NCBI GenBank assembly: GCA_018240025.1
Contig: JAFEGM010000092.1
Span: 1 to 64,000 of the forward strand
DNA length: 64,000 nucleotides
Direction: 5' to 3'
Origin: Verrucomicrobiota bacterium
GTDB lineage: Bacteria > Verrucomicrobiota > Verrucomicrobiia > Chthoniobacterales > SZAS-18
The translations under genes and the position numbers were made by a program. Shown piece by piece: positions 16,467-23,954 of the stretch (the stretch's first letter is position 1; each line of letters starts with the position of its first letter). Below the pieces are notes generated by a model. The model had not been told where the DNA came from. It was given only the letters and a program-made list of their open reading frames with translations, and did not search any database.

Positions 16467-18821
16467 ATGGGCCTCAGCCCGTTTTCCGGGCGGCAGCCGC
16501 TCTTCGGCGGAGCCCTCGCCGCCGCCGCGGGTATTGCGCTGGCCGACGCGACCGGGCTGGGCATCGGCCCGAGCCTCGTGGCCTTTCTCGCGACGCTGGC
16601 GGTCTTCCTCTGGCGGCGCTCGAACGCGAGCGTCTGGGCGGTCGTGGTGGCGGCCTTTGCCACGCTGCAGGCGTTCGCCTTGCGCCCGCCCAGCGGGCTG
16701 GAGTTGGAGCGCCGCGTCGGCCCGCTCGGACGCGCGGTCAGGGTGGTCGGCACCATCATCGACCAGCCGCGGACCAAGGAGGAGTCGCGCTTCTACCGCT
16801 GCACCCTGCAGCTGGAATCGATCCGCTGGGACGGTCAGGATCACCCCTGCCAGGCGCTGCTTGCCGTCTCCTGGCCGGATGAAGCGCCGGTGTACGGCGA
16901 TCGCGTGCAGATCGACGGCTGGCTGCGTCCGCCCGAGCGACCGCGCAATCCGGGGCAGTTCGATTTCGCCAGCTGGCTGCGCCGCAAGGGCGTGCTGACC
17001 GAGCTTTGGCTGCGCGAGGCCTCCGACGCGGTGGTGCTTTCCTCGGGGCACGGCAGCGCGCTGGTGGAGACCTCCGCCGAGTTCCGGCGCTGGACGCACG
17101 ATCTCCTGCGGCTCGACCTCGAGCGCGAGCCGGAGGTGGCCGCGGTCATCGCCAGCATGGTCCTGGGCACGGCCGACGAAGCGGCGGATCAGCTGGCCGA
17201 ATCGTTCCGGCAGACCGGCACGTTTCACCTCTTCGCGGTCAGCGGATTCAATGTGGCCATCCTCGCCCTGCTCGTGCAGTGGCTGCTTCAGCCGCTCGGG
17301 CTCGGCCGCGGCAAGCTCGCGCCCGCGGTCGTGGTTCCGGTCCTGCTTTTCTACGCGCTGGTCACCGGGCTCGGCGCCTCCAGCGTGCGCGCCACGCTCA
17401 TGGCGGCGGTGCTGCTGACCGCCGCCTGGAGCGAGCATCCGGCCCGCCTGCTCAACTCCCTCGGCGCGGCGGCGCTGCTCATCCTGGCCTGGGATCCGCA
17501 GCAGCTCTTCGGCGCCGGCTTCCAGCTCTCGTTCCTCGTCGTGCTGGCGCTGCTGGCCTTGGGCGACCCGATCCTCCAGCGCATCCGCGGCCTCGGCGGG
17601 CCCGATCCCTTCCTGCCCGAGATCCTCCTTCCGCCCTGGCGGCAATGGCTGCATCGCCGCCGACTGGAGGTGCTCGGGCTCGTCGCGGCCTCGCTCGCCG
17701 CCTGGCTCGGCTCGGCCCCGTTGATGTTCTGGCATTTCCATACGGTCACGCCCGTCGCCCTGGCGGCCAATCTGCTGGCCGTCCCGCTGGCCACCGTCAT
17801 CCTCGGACTCGGTCTGCTCTCCCTGCTCGGGGGGGCCTTCAGCCTGACCTGGGCCGTGCTGATCAACAACGCCAACTGGGGCGCCACGCAGCTGCTGCTC
17901 TTCAGCGTGCAGCAATTCGCCGCGGTGCCCGGCGGCCATTTCCACGCCGCCCTGCCCCGGCCGGGTGCGCCCGCGGTCGAGCTGACGCTGCTCGATCTCG
18001 ACCGCTCCTCCGCGCTCGTCCTGCGCGCCGGCGGAGAGACGTGGTTGCTCGGCTGCGGGCATCGTTCCGACTTCGACCGCGGCGTGCGCGCCTGCCTGCA
18101 CGCGCGCGGGCTCGATCGCCTGACCGGGCTCATCGCCACCAAGCCAGCCAGTGCCCACACCGGCGCGGCGGAGGAATGCCTGCGCCTGTTCCCGCCGCGG
18201 GCGATCGTCGACAGTCCGCTCGCCGCCCGCTCGGCCTTCCGCCGCGAGCTGCACGAGGCCGCCGCGCGCCGGGGCGTACCGCTGCGCTTCCTTGCGGCCG
18301 GACAGATGCTGGAATTGACCGGCGGGGCGCGCCTGGTCGTGCTGCATCCCCCAACGCAGCTCGACGGACCGCGCCGGGAGGATCAGCCGCTGGTACTGCG
18401 ACTCGACACCTCCGACGGCCGCCGCGTGCTCCTGCTAAGCGATGCCGGCGAAACCACCGAGCGCCTCCTCCTCGCCCGCCCCGCCGAGCTGCGGGCCGAT
18501 GTCCTGATCCTCGGCGAGCATCCCCGCGAAGCCAGCGGCACGCCTGCGTTCCTCGCCGCCGTGCAGCCGTCGCTCGTCCTCCGTCACGAACGCAATCGGC
18601 GCTTCCGCCGCGCCTCCGACGAAGGCGAAAGCCAGCGCCGCATTCTCCGCCTGCCCGCCGCGACGCTGCTTTACAAGACCGACGCCAACGGCGCGCTGAC
18701 CCTCTCGCTCGACCCCGGCCGCCCGCCGCGGGTGAGCGCCTTTCTGGGACCGCCGCGGCCGGCGGCGGCGCGGGCGCCGGAATACCAAAGGACCAGAAAG
18801 CCAGAGCGACCAGAAGGTTGA
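16467..18821 (+). CDS. comEC: ComEC/Rec2-type DNA uptake channel protein
   Basis: This 784-residue polytopic protein has the ComEC order. Two N-terminal hydrophobic segments (about 12-75) come first. A soluble OB-like part (about 85-190) holds VVGTIIDQPRTKEESRFYRC. The Competence domain (about 225-495) has the signature FHLFAVSGFNVAIL near 253-266 and GLGASSVRATLMA near 303-315. A C-terminal metallo-beta-lactamase-like domain starts near 505. ComEC carries single-stranded DNA across the inner membrane during natural transformation. The MBL motif normally written HPDADH reads KPASAH here (559-564), so two Asp and the first His are lost, and this domain may lack nuclease activity. The two PilT-family genes at 56.5-58.8 kb could supply retraction. 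Confidence 0.92.
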   Translation: MGLSPFSGRQPLFGGALAAAAGIALADATGLGIGPSLVAFLATLAVFLWRRSNASVWAVVVAAFATLQAFALRPPSGLELERRVGPLGRAVRVVGTIIDQPRTKEESRFYRCTLQLESIRWDGQDHPCQALLAVSWPDEAPVYGDRVQIDGWLRPPERPRNPGQFDFASWLRRKGVLTELWLREASDAVVLSSGHGSALVETSAEFRRWTHDLLRLDLEREPEVAAVIASMVLGTADEAADQLAESFRQTGTFHLFAVSGFNVAILALLVQWLLQPLGLGRGKLAPAVVVPVLLFYALVTGLGASSVRATLMAAVLLTAAWSEHPARLLNSLGAAALLILAWDPQQLFGAGFQLSFLVVLALLALGDPILQRIRGLGGPDPFLPEILLPPWRQWLHRRRLEVLGLVAASLAAWLGSAPLMFWHFHTVTPVALAANLLAVPLATVILGLGLLSLLGGAFSLTWAVLINNANWGATQLLLFSVQQFAAVPGGHFHAALPRPGAPAVELTLLDLDRSSALVLRAGGETWLLGCGHRSDFDRGVRACLHARGLDRLTGLIATKPASAHTGAAEECLRLFPPRAIVDSPLAARSAFRRELHEAAARRGVPLRFLAAGQMLELTGGARLVVLHPPTQLDGPRREDQPLVLRLDTSDGRRVLLLSDAGETTERLLLARPAELRADVLILGEHPREASGTPAFLAAVQPSLVLRHERNRRFRRASDEGESQRRILRLPAATLLYKTDANGALTLSLDPGRPPRVSAFLGPPRPAAARAPEYQRTRKPERPEG

Positions 18822-18908
18822 AGACCTCCGTTGGGCGCTGGCTCCTGCTCGCTTCCCCACCCGAGCCGAGATGTACCTCAGCCAGCGATCACGACTCCAT
18901 CCGCCTGC

Positions 18909-18942
18909 CTCTTTTTGAGCTCTTTGAGTTCTTTGAGGCCAA
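18909..18942. repeat. CTTTGAG-type short repeat (copy 2)
   Basis: CTCTTTTTGAGCTCTTTGAG then TTCTTTGAGGCCAA. It nearly duplicates 40634-40656 (CTCTTTGAGTTCCTTGAGGC) and is related to 3522-3550. It lies in the 232-bp convergent gap between comEC and pstS, which otherwise shows only the pstS terminator. Confidence 0.6.
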
Positions 18943-18976
18943 TTTTCTCCTCTTCTCCCATTCCCCTCCCTCCAAC

Positions 18977-19006
18977 GAAAGCGGGCGCGACCAACGTCGC
19001 GCCCGC
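18977..19006 (-). terminator. Rho-independent terminator of pstS
   Basis: A perfect 11-bp stem, GCGGGCGCGAC / GTCGCGCCCGC (18981-18991 and 18996-19006), with a 4-nt loop lies 48 bp after the pstS stop. Read on the minus strand it is followed by TTTCGTT, a short U-rich tail. Confidence 0.7.
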
Positions 19007-19053
19007 ACCCTCGCCGCGGCTTGGACCGGCGGCGCCAGAATCGGTTCGTCGGC

Positions 19054-20022
19054 TTACTTCAGCTTGCCGACCTCCTCCTTGGCGATCTCGGCCGGGATCG
19101 GGAAATAGCCGTCCTTGACCACGACCTGCTGGCCCTCCTTCGAGAGCGCGTATTTGAGGAACTCGCTGGTCAGCTTGTCCATCGGCTGGCCGGGCTTCAC
19201 GTTGACGTAGATGTAGAGGAAGCGAGCCAGCGGATAATTGCCGTTGAGGCAGTTTTCGGCCGTGGGCTCGACGTACTTGTCGCCCGACTTGGCCAGCGGC
19301 AGGGCGCGCACGCTGGAGGTCTTGTAGCCGATGCCCGAGTAGCCGATGCCCGCGACATCCGAGCTGATGCCCTGCACGACCGCGCTGGAGCCGGGCTGTT
19401 CCTTGACCGTGGCCTTGAAGTCACCCTTGCCGAGCGCCTCTTCCTTGAAGAAGCCGTAGGTGCCCGAGGCGCTGTTGCGGCCGTAGAGCGAGATCGGCCG
19501 GCCGGCCCACTCGCCGGTCAGGGCGAGATCGCCCCATTTGGTCAGATCCTTGCCGCCGAGCTTGCGGGTGCTGGAGAACATCCCGTCCACCTGCTGGAGC
19601 GTGAGGCCTTTGAGCGGGTTGTCCTTGTGCACGAACACGCCGAGCGCGTCGATCGAGACGCGGATCTCGGTCGGCTTGTAGCCATACTTTTTCTCGAACG
19701 CGTCGATCTCCGTCGGCTTCATCGGCCGGCTCATGGGCCCGAGCTGCGCGGTGCCCTCGATGAGCGCGGGCGGCGCGGTCGAGGAGCCCTTGCCCTCGAT
19801 CTGGATGTTCACGTTCGGATACGCCGCCTTGAAGCCCTCGGCCCACAGGGTCATGAGGTTGTTGAGCGTGTCCGAACCGATCGAGGATAAGTTGCCGGTC
19901 ACGCCGCTGGTCTTGGCGTAGGCGGGGATGGCGGGATCGACCGCCACCTGCGCCAGAGCAACTGGCGCGGCGGCCAGGGCGAGTCCGGTGGCGAGAGAGC
20001 GGAAGAGGGATGTCGTCGTCAT
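19054..20022 (-). CDS. pstS: Phosphate-binding periplasmic protein (PstS family)
   Basis: This 322-residue PBP-type phosphate-binding protein is the capture component of a high-affinity phosphate ABC transporter. It has a signal peptide ([20 protein letters not shown]), then [14 protein letters not shown] (substrate loop), [15 protein letters not shown] (about 80-94), [11 protein letters not shown], and the phosphate-contacting stretch [14 protein letters not shown] (about 175-188), typical of PstS. No pstC, pstA, pstB, phoU or phoB/R is next to it, so it is an orphan locus. A Pho-box-like pair of direct repeats lies 73-90 bp upstream of the ATG, and a strong terminator follows the gene. This points to a monocistronic phosphate-starvation-induced unit. 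Confidence 0.92.
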   Translation of the reverse strand: MTTTSLFRSLATGLALAAAPVALAQVAVDPAIPAYAKTSGVTGNLSSIGSDTLNNLMTLWAEGFKAAYPNVNIQIEGKGSSTAPPALIEGTAQLGPMSRPMKPTEIDAFEKKYGYKPTEIRVSIDALGVFVHKDNPLKGLTLQQVDGMFSSTRKLGGKDLTKWGDLALTGEWAGRPISLYGRNSASGTYGFFKEEALGKGDFKATVKEQPGSSAVVQGISSDVAGIGYSGIGYKTSSVRALPLAKSGDKYVEPTAENCLNGNYPLARFLYIYVNVKPGQPMDKLTSEFLKYALSKEGQQVVVKDGYFPIPAEIAKEEVGKLK

Positions 20023-20094
20023 AATGTGTGAGGTGCAGCCCCCGAGGGGGCGCTCACATTTCCGCCATCCGGCGGCTTCGGGCGAAGGCCGAAG

Positions 20095-20112
20095 GGTGAC
20101 GATTTCGTGACC
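20095..20112 (-). promoter_or_regulatory. Pho-box-like PhoB binding site upstream of pstS
   Basis: Read on the minus strand the 18-mer is GGTCACGAAATCGTCACC. Two 7-bp units (GGTCACG and CGTCACC) are separated by 4 bp, an 11-bp period. This is the Pho box architecture (two CTGTCAT-like units, 4-bp spacer), with the GTCA cores conserved. Position, about 73-90 bp before the pstS ATG, suits PhoB activation. The first position and the AT-rich spacer are only partly conserved. Confidence 0.6.
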
Positions 20113-20127
20113 TATCTCGCCCGCCCG

Positions 20128-20547
20128 TCACGGCGCCTTCAGCGTCACATCGAACGACTCCTTCTCCGCCGTGCTGCCGACGACCGGTGCGCCCGCGGCG
20201 AGGCGGAACGCCGCCACCGAGGAGCCCGGCAACTGCACCGCCAGGCGGCGCTGCCGATCGCCATCGCGCAGGCCTTCGACGGCGCTGCCGCCCAGTTCCT
20301 TGGCCTTGGCGATGAGCGCATCGCGGCGGACATCGAGATCCGCGAACGGACACGGCACTTCGAAATCGAGCGCCGCCAGCGAAGGCGCCGGGAGCGTCTG
20401 CTCCGCCGCCCGCTCGACGAGCCCGCGGATGGCTTCCGTGTTCGGACTCCTCGGCGCATCGCCTCCCGCCGCCTTCTTCGGCTCCTCCTTGCATCCGCCG
20501 AGGAGCAGCGCCCCGGCCAGCACGCCGAGCCATCCACGAAGCTTCAT
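20128..20547 (-). CDS. Small lipoprotein of unknown function
   Basis: This 139-residue protein starts at the ATG 20547 (MKLRGWLGVLAGALLLGGCK); a nearby upstream ATG at 20568 would add seven residues. The lipobox LLGGC ends at Cys19, followed by KEEPKKAAGG, so it should be lipidated; the +2 Lys does not signal inner-membrane retention in the enterobacterial sense. The mature part has an alpha/beta pattern (LAALDFEVPCPFADLDVRRD, SSVAAFRLAAGAPVVGS). I recognise no domain. It lies between pstS and the MBL nuclease gene, all leftward, but with gaps above 75 bp, so operon membership is uncertain. Confidence 0.65.
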   Translation of the reverse strand: MKLRGWLGVLAGALLLGGCKEEPKKAAGGDAPRSPNTEAIRGLVERAAEQTLPAPSLAALDFEVPCPFADLDVRRDALIAKAKELGGSAVEGLRDGDRQRRLAVQLPGSSVAAFRLAAGAPVVGSTAEKESFDVTLKAP

Positions 20548-20644
20548 GTTCACCATATGCACGCTCACGCAGAACGATCCTTCCTTATACCCTGCATCTT
20601 AACACGGTTTGTCTCTTGGTCTTGCCTCTTGAATCTTCCCCCTC

Positions 20645-22048
20645 CTAGACCTCGCACTCCTGCCCACGGGTCGGCACCGTCACCGTGGCCTGCGGTTTCA
20701 TCTTCCGCAGAGCCTCGCCGAAGCAGAGCGCCTGATCCTCCTCGCCATGCACGACGAAGATCTGGCGCAGGCCCGCGCTGCTCTCGCCGAGGTTCTGCAC
20801 GTATTCGCGCAGCTCGTGCTGATCGGCATGGCCGGAGAGAGAGTCGGCCCGGGCGATCTGCGCGCGGACCTCGAAGGATTCCCCGAGAATGCGCACCGGG
20901 CTCTTCCCGGCCAGGATCTGCGCGCCCAGCGTGTTCTCCGCGCAGTAGCCGACGAAGAGCACGAGATTGCGCGGGTCGCCGATGTGGTTGCGCAGATGGT
21001 GGAGAATGCGGCCGGCCTCGGCCATGCCGGAAGCGCTGATGATGATGGCCGGGCCGCGCAGATCGGCCAGCTTCATGGAATCGGTCGCGCGCCGGACGTA
21101 GGTCAGATTCTCCATGTCGAACGGGTTCGCGACCTTGGTCAGGAATTTGTAGATCTCGTCGTTGAAGCACTCCGGATGCAGCCGGTGGATCTCGGTCGCA
21201 TTCACGGCCAGCGGACTGTCCACATACACGGGAACCGGCGGCAGATGCCGCGCGCGGATCTCCTGGTGCAGCTTGTACACGACCTGCTGCGTGCGCCCGA
21301 CCGCGAAGGCCGGGATGATGACCTTGCCGCCGCGCCTGATGGTGGCCTCGATCTTCTCCATGGCCGCATCGCCCGAGCGCTGCCGCTCCTCGTGCTCGCG
21401 GCAGCCGTAGGTGCTTTCGATCTGCAGGAAGTCGACGTTCTCGACCCGCACCGGATCGCGCAGGATGGGGTCCTCGCCACGTCCGACGTCGCCGCTGAAG
21501 AGATAGCGGAATTGCCGGCCGCTCTCCTTCACGTCGAGCACCACCTGGGCCGAGCCGAGCATGTGGCCGGCATCGACGAACGTAACCTTCACACCGTCGG
21601 CCACCGGCACCGGGCGGTCGTAGCCCACGGCCACGAACTGCCGCGCCGCGCGCTCGGCGTCCTCCTGCGTGTAGAGCGGCGCGGCCGGCGGCAACCCCTC
21701 GCGGGCGCGAATGCGATTGAGGAAGTCGATGTCGCCCTCCTGGATCTTGGCGCTGTCCTTGAGCATCACGCCCGCCAGATTGTGGGTGGCGAACGTGCAG
21801 TAGATGCTGCCGCGGAAGCCCTTCTTCACGAGGTTGGGGAAATTGCCGCAGTGGTCGATGTGCGCGTGGCTGAGGATGGCGACATCGATCGACGCCGGGT
21901 CGAAGGGGAAGTTCGCGTTGCGGTCATAGGCATCCGCCCGCCGACCCTGAAAGAGCCCGCATTCGAGGAGAATACGCTGGCCGTTGACGAGCAGCAGATA
22001 CATCGAGCCGGTGGTCGTCCGGCAGGCGCCGTGGAACTGGATCTTCAT
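20645..22048 (-). CDS. MBL-fold beta-CASP RNA-processing exonuclease-like protein
   Basis: This 467-residue cytoplasmic enzyme belongs to the bacterial beta-CASP group with an RMMBL tail (related to CPSF73 and YSH1-like proteins). Metal ligands are visible as LSHAHIDHCGNFP (His61, His63, Asp65, His66), a further His in DAGHMLGSAQ, and Asp in FSGDVGRGEDPIL. The beta-CASP domain runs from about 215 to 335 (IIPAFAVGRTQQVVYKLHQE, SPLAVNATEIHRLHPECF, IISASGMAEAGRILHHL). The C-terminal RMMBL part contains SLSGHADQHELREY. Family members cut or trim RNA; a role in RNA maturation is inferred. Its ATG (22048) directly abuts palindrome B, so its promoter must lie in the element. Confidence 0.9.
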   Translation of the reverse strand: MKIQFHGACRTTTGSMYLLLVNGQRILLECGLFQGRRADAYDRNANFPFDPASIDVAILSHAHIDHCGNFPNLVKKGFRGSIYCTFATHNLAGVMLKDSAKIQEGDIDFLNRIRAREGLPPAAPLYTQEDAERAARQFVAVGYDRPVPVADGVKVTFVDAGHMLGSAQVVLDVKESGRQFRYLFSGDVGRGEDPILRDPVRVENVDFLQIESTYGCREHEERQRSGDAAMEKIEATIRRGGKVIIPAFAVGRTQQVVYKLHQEIRARHLPPVPVYVDSPLAVNATEIHRLHPECFNDEIYKFLTKVANPFDMENLTYVRRATDSMKLADLRGPAIIISASGMAEAGRILHHLRNHIGDPRNLVLFVGYCAENTLGAQILAGKSPVRILGESFEVRAQIARADSLSGHADQHELREYVQNLGESSAGLRQIFVVHGEEDQALCFGEALRKMKPQATVTVPTRGQECEV

Positions 22049-22438
22049 GGCGCCTCGCTTCGCTCGGAAGTTCGAAGCTCGAAACTCGAAACTCGAAGGA
22101 AACTTCGAAGGTCGAAGGTTTGGCCTGCGGCTTTGGTCGATTCGAGGACGAGGACGACGACGAGGACGAGGACGAATCCCCGCCTTCGGAGTGGTGTCCT
22201 GTGCAAGGACCGGGAGGCGGCCACGCCTCGCTGATCGAACGGATGGCGGTGATCATCGTCCCATCGATCGCCGCTGCAGGCCCATCCCTCCGCAGGATAC
22301 CGTCACCGGCAATCCTCCTCGTCGTCGTCCTCGTCCTCGCCCTCGAATCGACCAAAGCCGCCGGCCAAACCTTCGACCTTCGAGTTTCCTTCGAGTTTCG
22401 GGTTTCGAGTTTCGAACTTCCGAGCGAAGCGAGGCCCC
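22049..22438. repeat. Palindrome B: 390-bp layered inverted repeat filling a divergent promoter region
   Basis: It occupies the entire gap between two divergent start codons (22048 and 22439). The outer arms are GGCGCCTCGCTTCGCTCGGA (22050-22069), then AGTTCGAAGCTCGAAACTCG and onward, paired with the run ending TCGAACTTCCGAGCGAAGCG (22412-22431). Inner arms, GTCGATTCGAGGACGAGGAC (22136-22155) plus further GGACGA units, pair with CGTCCTCGTCCTCG...AATCGACC (22324-22352). The centre and inner arms (22126-22361) differ from palindrome A by about ten substitutions and one 6-bp insertion. The outer arms are instead of the TCGAA type seen in C and G. Confidence 0.92.
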
Positions 22439-23794
22439 ATGAATCCCTTTCGACGCGCCATGCGCAAAAAGGCCCAGGCCGAGGAAGACGCCCGGGAGCG
22501 GGCCCGGCCCGAGCCACGGGTCTCGCGCGAGCGGCGCGGACCCTCGCCGTTCCGGGTCCTGCCGATCAGTCTGCGCACGGCGGCGGAGTTCCTGGAGGCG
22601 AGCGACGACTACACGCGGGCCGATCTCACTCTGCCCAAGCATCTGGCCAAGAGCGGGCTGGACGACTTCAAATGCCGGGAGGTCACCCGGGCGGTCGGGG
22701 TCTGGTTTCGCTGGCGTGGCTGGCTCGATCCGCGGCAGGCCAAGGGCGGGCAGATCGTCGGCGCGATCGAGCTGCACAATCGCTTCCAGCTGCATCCCGG
22801 CGGCTTCGGCAGCCTGGACCGGGCCGTGCCGGAGTGGCTGCGACGCGAGGTCGAGCTGCCGCCGGCCACGCTGGCCCAGTTCCAGCGCGAGCCGTCGCTC
22901 TGGCTGCGGGGACCGGCGTACGTGGCGGAGGAATTGCGCGACTGTCGGCCGGCCGATCCGAAGCTCGCCCCGCAGGGCCAGAAGCTGCAGGCGTGGCTCT
23001 ACCAGGGGCGCGACGACATTTTTCAAACCGAGGCCTTTCAGCGCGGAGCGATCGAGATCCAGGACCTGGCTTCGCAATTGGTCGGACATCTCTGCGCGCC
23101 GCAGCCGGGCGAAACCTGGTGGGACGCCTGCGCCGGCGAAGGCGGCAAGACGCTACATCTGGCGCAGCTCATGCAGGGCAAAGGCCTCGTCTGGGCGACC
23201 GACCGCGGACCGCGCAAGCTCGCCGCGCTGAAGAAACGCGCCGCCCGCGCCAGCGTCTTCAACCTGCGGGTCGAGCCTTGGCTGGGCGAAGGCCTGCCCG
23301 CCAAGGGCCTGCGCTGCGACGGCGTACTGGTCGATGCCCCCTGCAGCGGGGTCGGCACTTGGCAGCGGCACCCGCACGCCCGCTGGACCACCACGCCCGA
23401 CGACGTGCGCGAACTGGCCGAGCTGCAGCTCCGCCTGCTGACCGCGGCGGCGGCGGCAGTGAAGCCGGGCGGGGCGCTCGTCTACGCCGTCTGCACCCTG
23501 ACCCGCGCCGAGACCGAGGGCGTGGTCGAGGCGTTCCGGCGCACCCACACGGATTTCCAGCCGGAGTTTCAGCGCACGCTCTGGCCGCACGAGGTCAATG
23601 CAAACGGCATGTTCGTGGCCCGCTGGCGGCGGCAGGCGGCGAAGACTTCCCCGAGCCCGGCCGCGACCGGCACCGCGGAGGGACCGATCCCGGTGCGTCC
23701 GAAAGCGCCTGCTCCCGCCCCGCCGCCGGCACGATCCGGTCGGCCCAGGGCGTCTGCCCCGACGCGTCCGAAAGCGCGTCCGCCACGGAAGTAG
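22439..23794 (+). CDS. RsmB/NSUN-type RNA (cytosine-5) methyltransferase
   Basis: This 451-residue SAM-dependent methyltransferase is likely to act on rRNA or tRNA cytosine. SAM-binding motif I is WWDACAGEGGKT (227-238). Motif IV with the first catalytic-type cysteine is DAPCSGVGTW (299-308, Cys302). Motif VI contains YAVCTLTRAETE (349-360, Cys352), the second cysteine of the two-Cys RsmB mechanism. The N-terminus is basic (MNPFRRAMRKKAQ) with a region of about 160 residues lacking a clear NusB domain. The C-terminus is a Pro/Ala/Arg-rich tail (KARPPRK) that may bind RNA. The start codon follows immediately on palindrome B, opposite the MBL gene; both genes are RNA-related. Confidence 0.88.
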   Translation: MNPFRRAMRKKAQAEEDARERARPEPRVSRERRGPSPFRVLPISLRTAAEFLEASDDYTRADLTLPKHLAKSGLDDFKCREVTRAVGVWFRWRGWLDPRQAKGGQIVGAIELHNRFQLHPGGFGSLDRAVPEWLRREVELPPATLAQFQREPSLWLRGPAYVAEELRDCRPADPKLAPQGQKLQAWLYQGRDDIFQTEAFQRGAIEIQDLASQLVGHLCAPQPGETWWDACAGEGGKTLHLAQLMQGKGLVWATDRGPRKLAALKKRAARASVFNLRVEPWLGEGLPAKGLRCDGVLVDAPCSGVGTWQRHPHARWTTTPDDVRELAELQLRLLTAAAAAVKPGGALVYAVCTLTRAETEGVVEAFRRTHTDFQPEFQRTLWPHEVNANGMFVARWRRQAAKTSPSPAATGTAEGPIPVRPKAPAPAPPPARSGRPRASAPTRPKARPPRK

Positions 23795-23894
23795 CGGGAT
23801 GGCACCGCTTGCATTGCGCCCGCCGGCTTCAGGCGGACCTCTTTCTTTCGCGCCTGACGCAGCGGTCCGACCCCTTCCGCTGTCAGAGGGGTCG

Positions 23895-23922
23895 CCGAAT
23901 TTCGAATTTCGAACTTCGGCAA
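23895..23922. repeat. Solo TCGAA half-repeat upstream of the TPR gene
   Basis: CCGAATTTCGAATTTCGAAC then TTCGGCAA. It is a short form of the TCGAA arm motif, itself nearly a palindrome (CCGAA...TTCGG), located about 35 bp before the start of the long TPR gene. Confidence 0.6.
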
Positions 23923-23954
23923 TCCGAGTGTACCTGTCTGTTCCGCCCGTGCCC

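Noticed and set aside
15711-18347. Very long open frame on the minus strand opposite comEC
   Set aside because: It mirrors a well-supported gene in a high-GC region with few stops. Its composition (Arg/Gln/Gly/Glu-rich, no motifs) is that of antisense translation.
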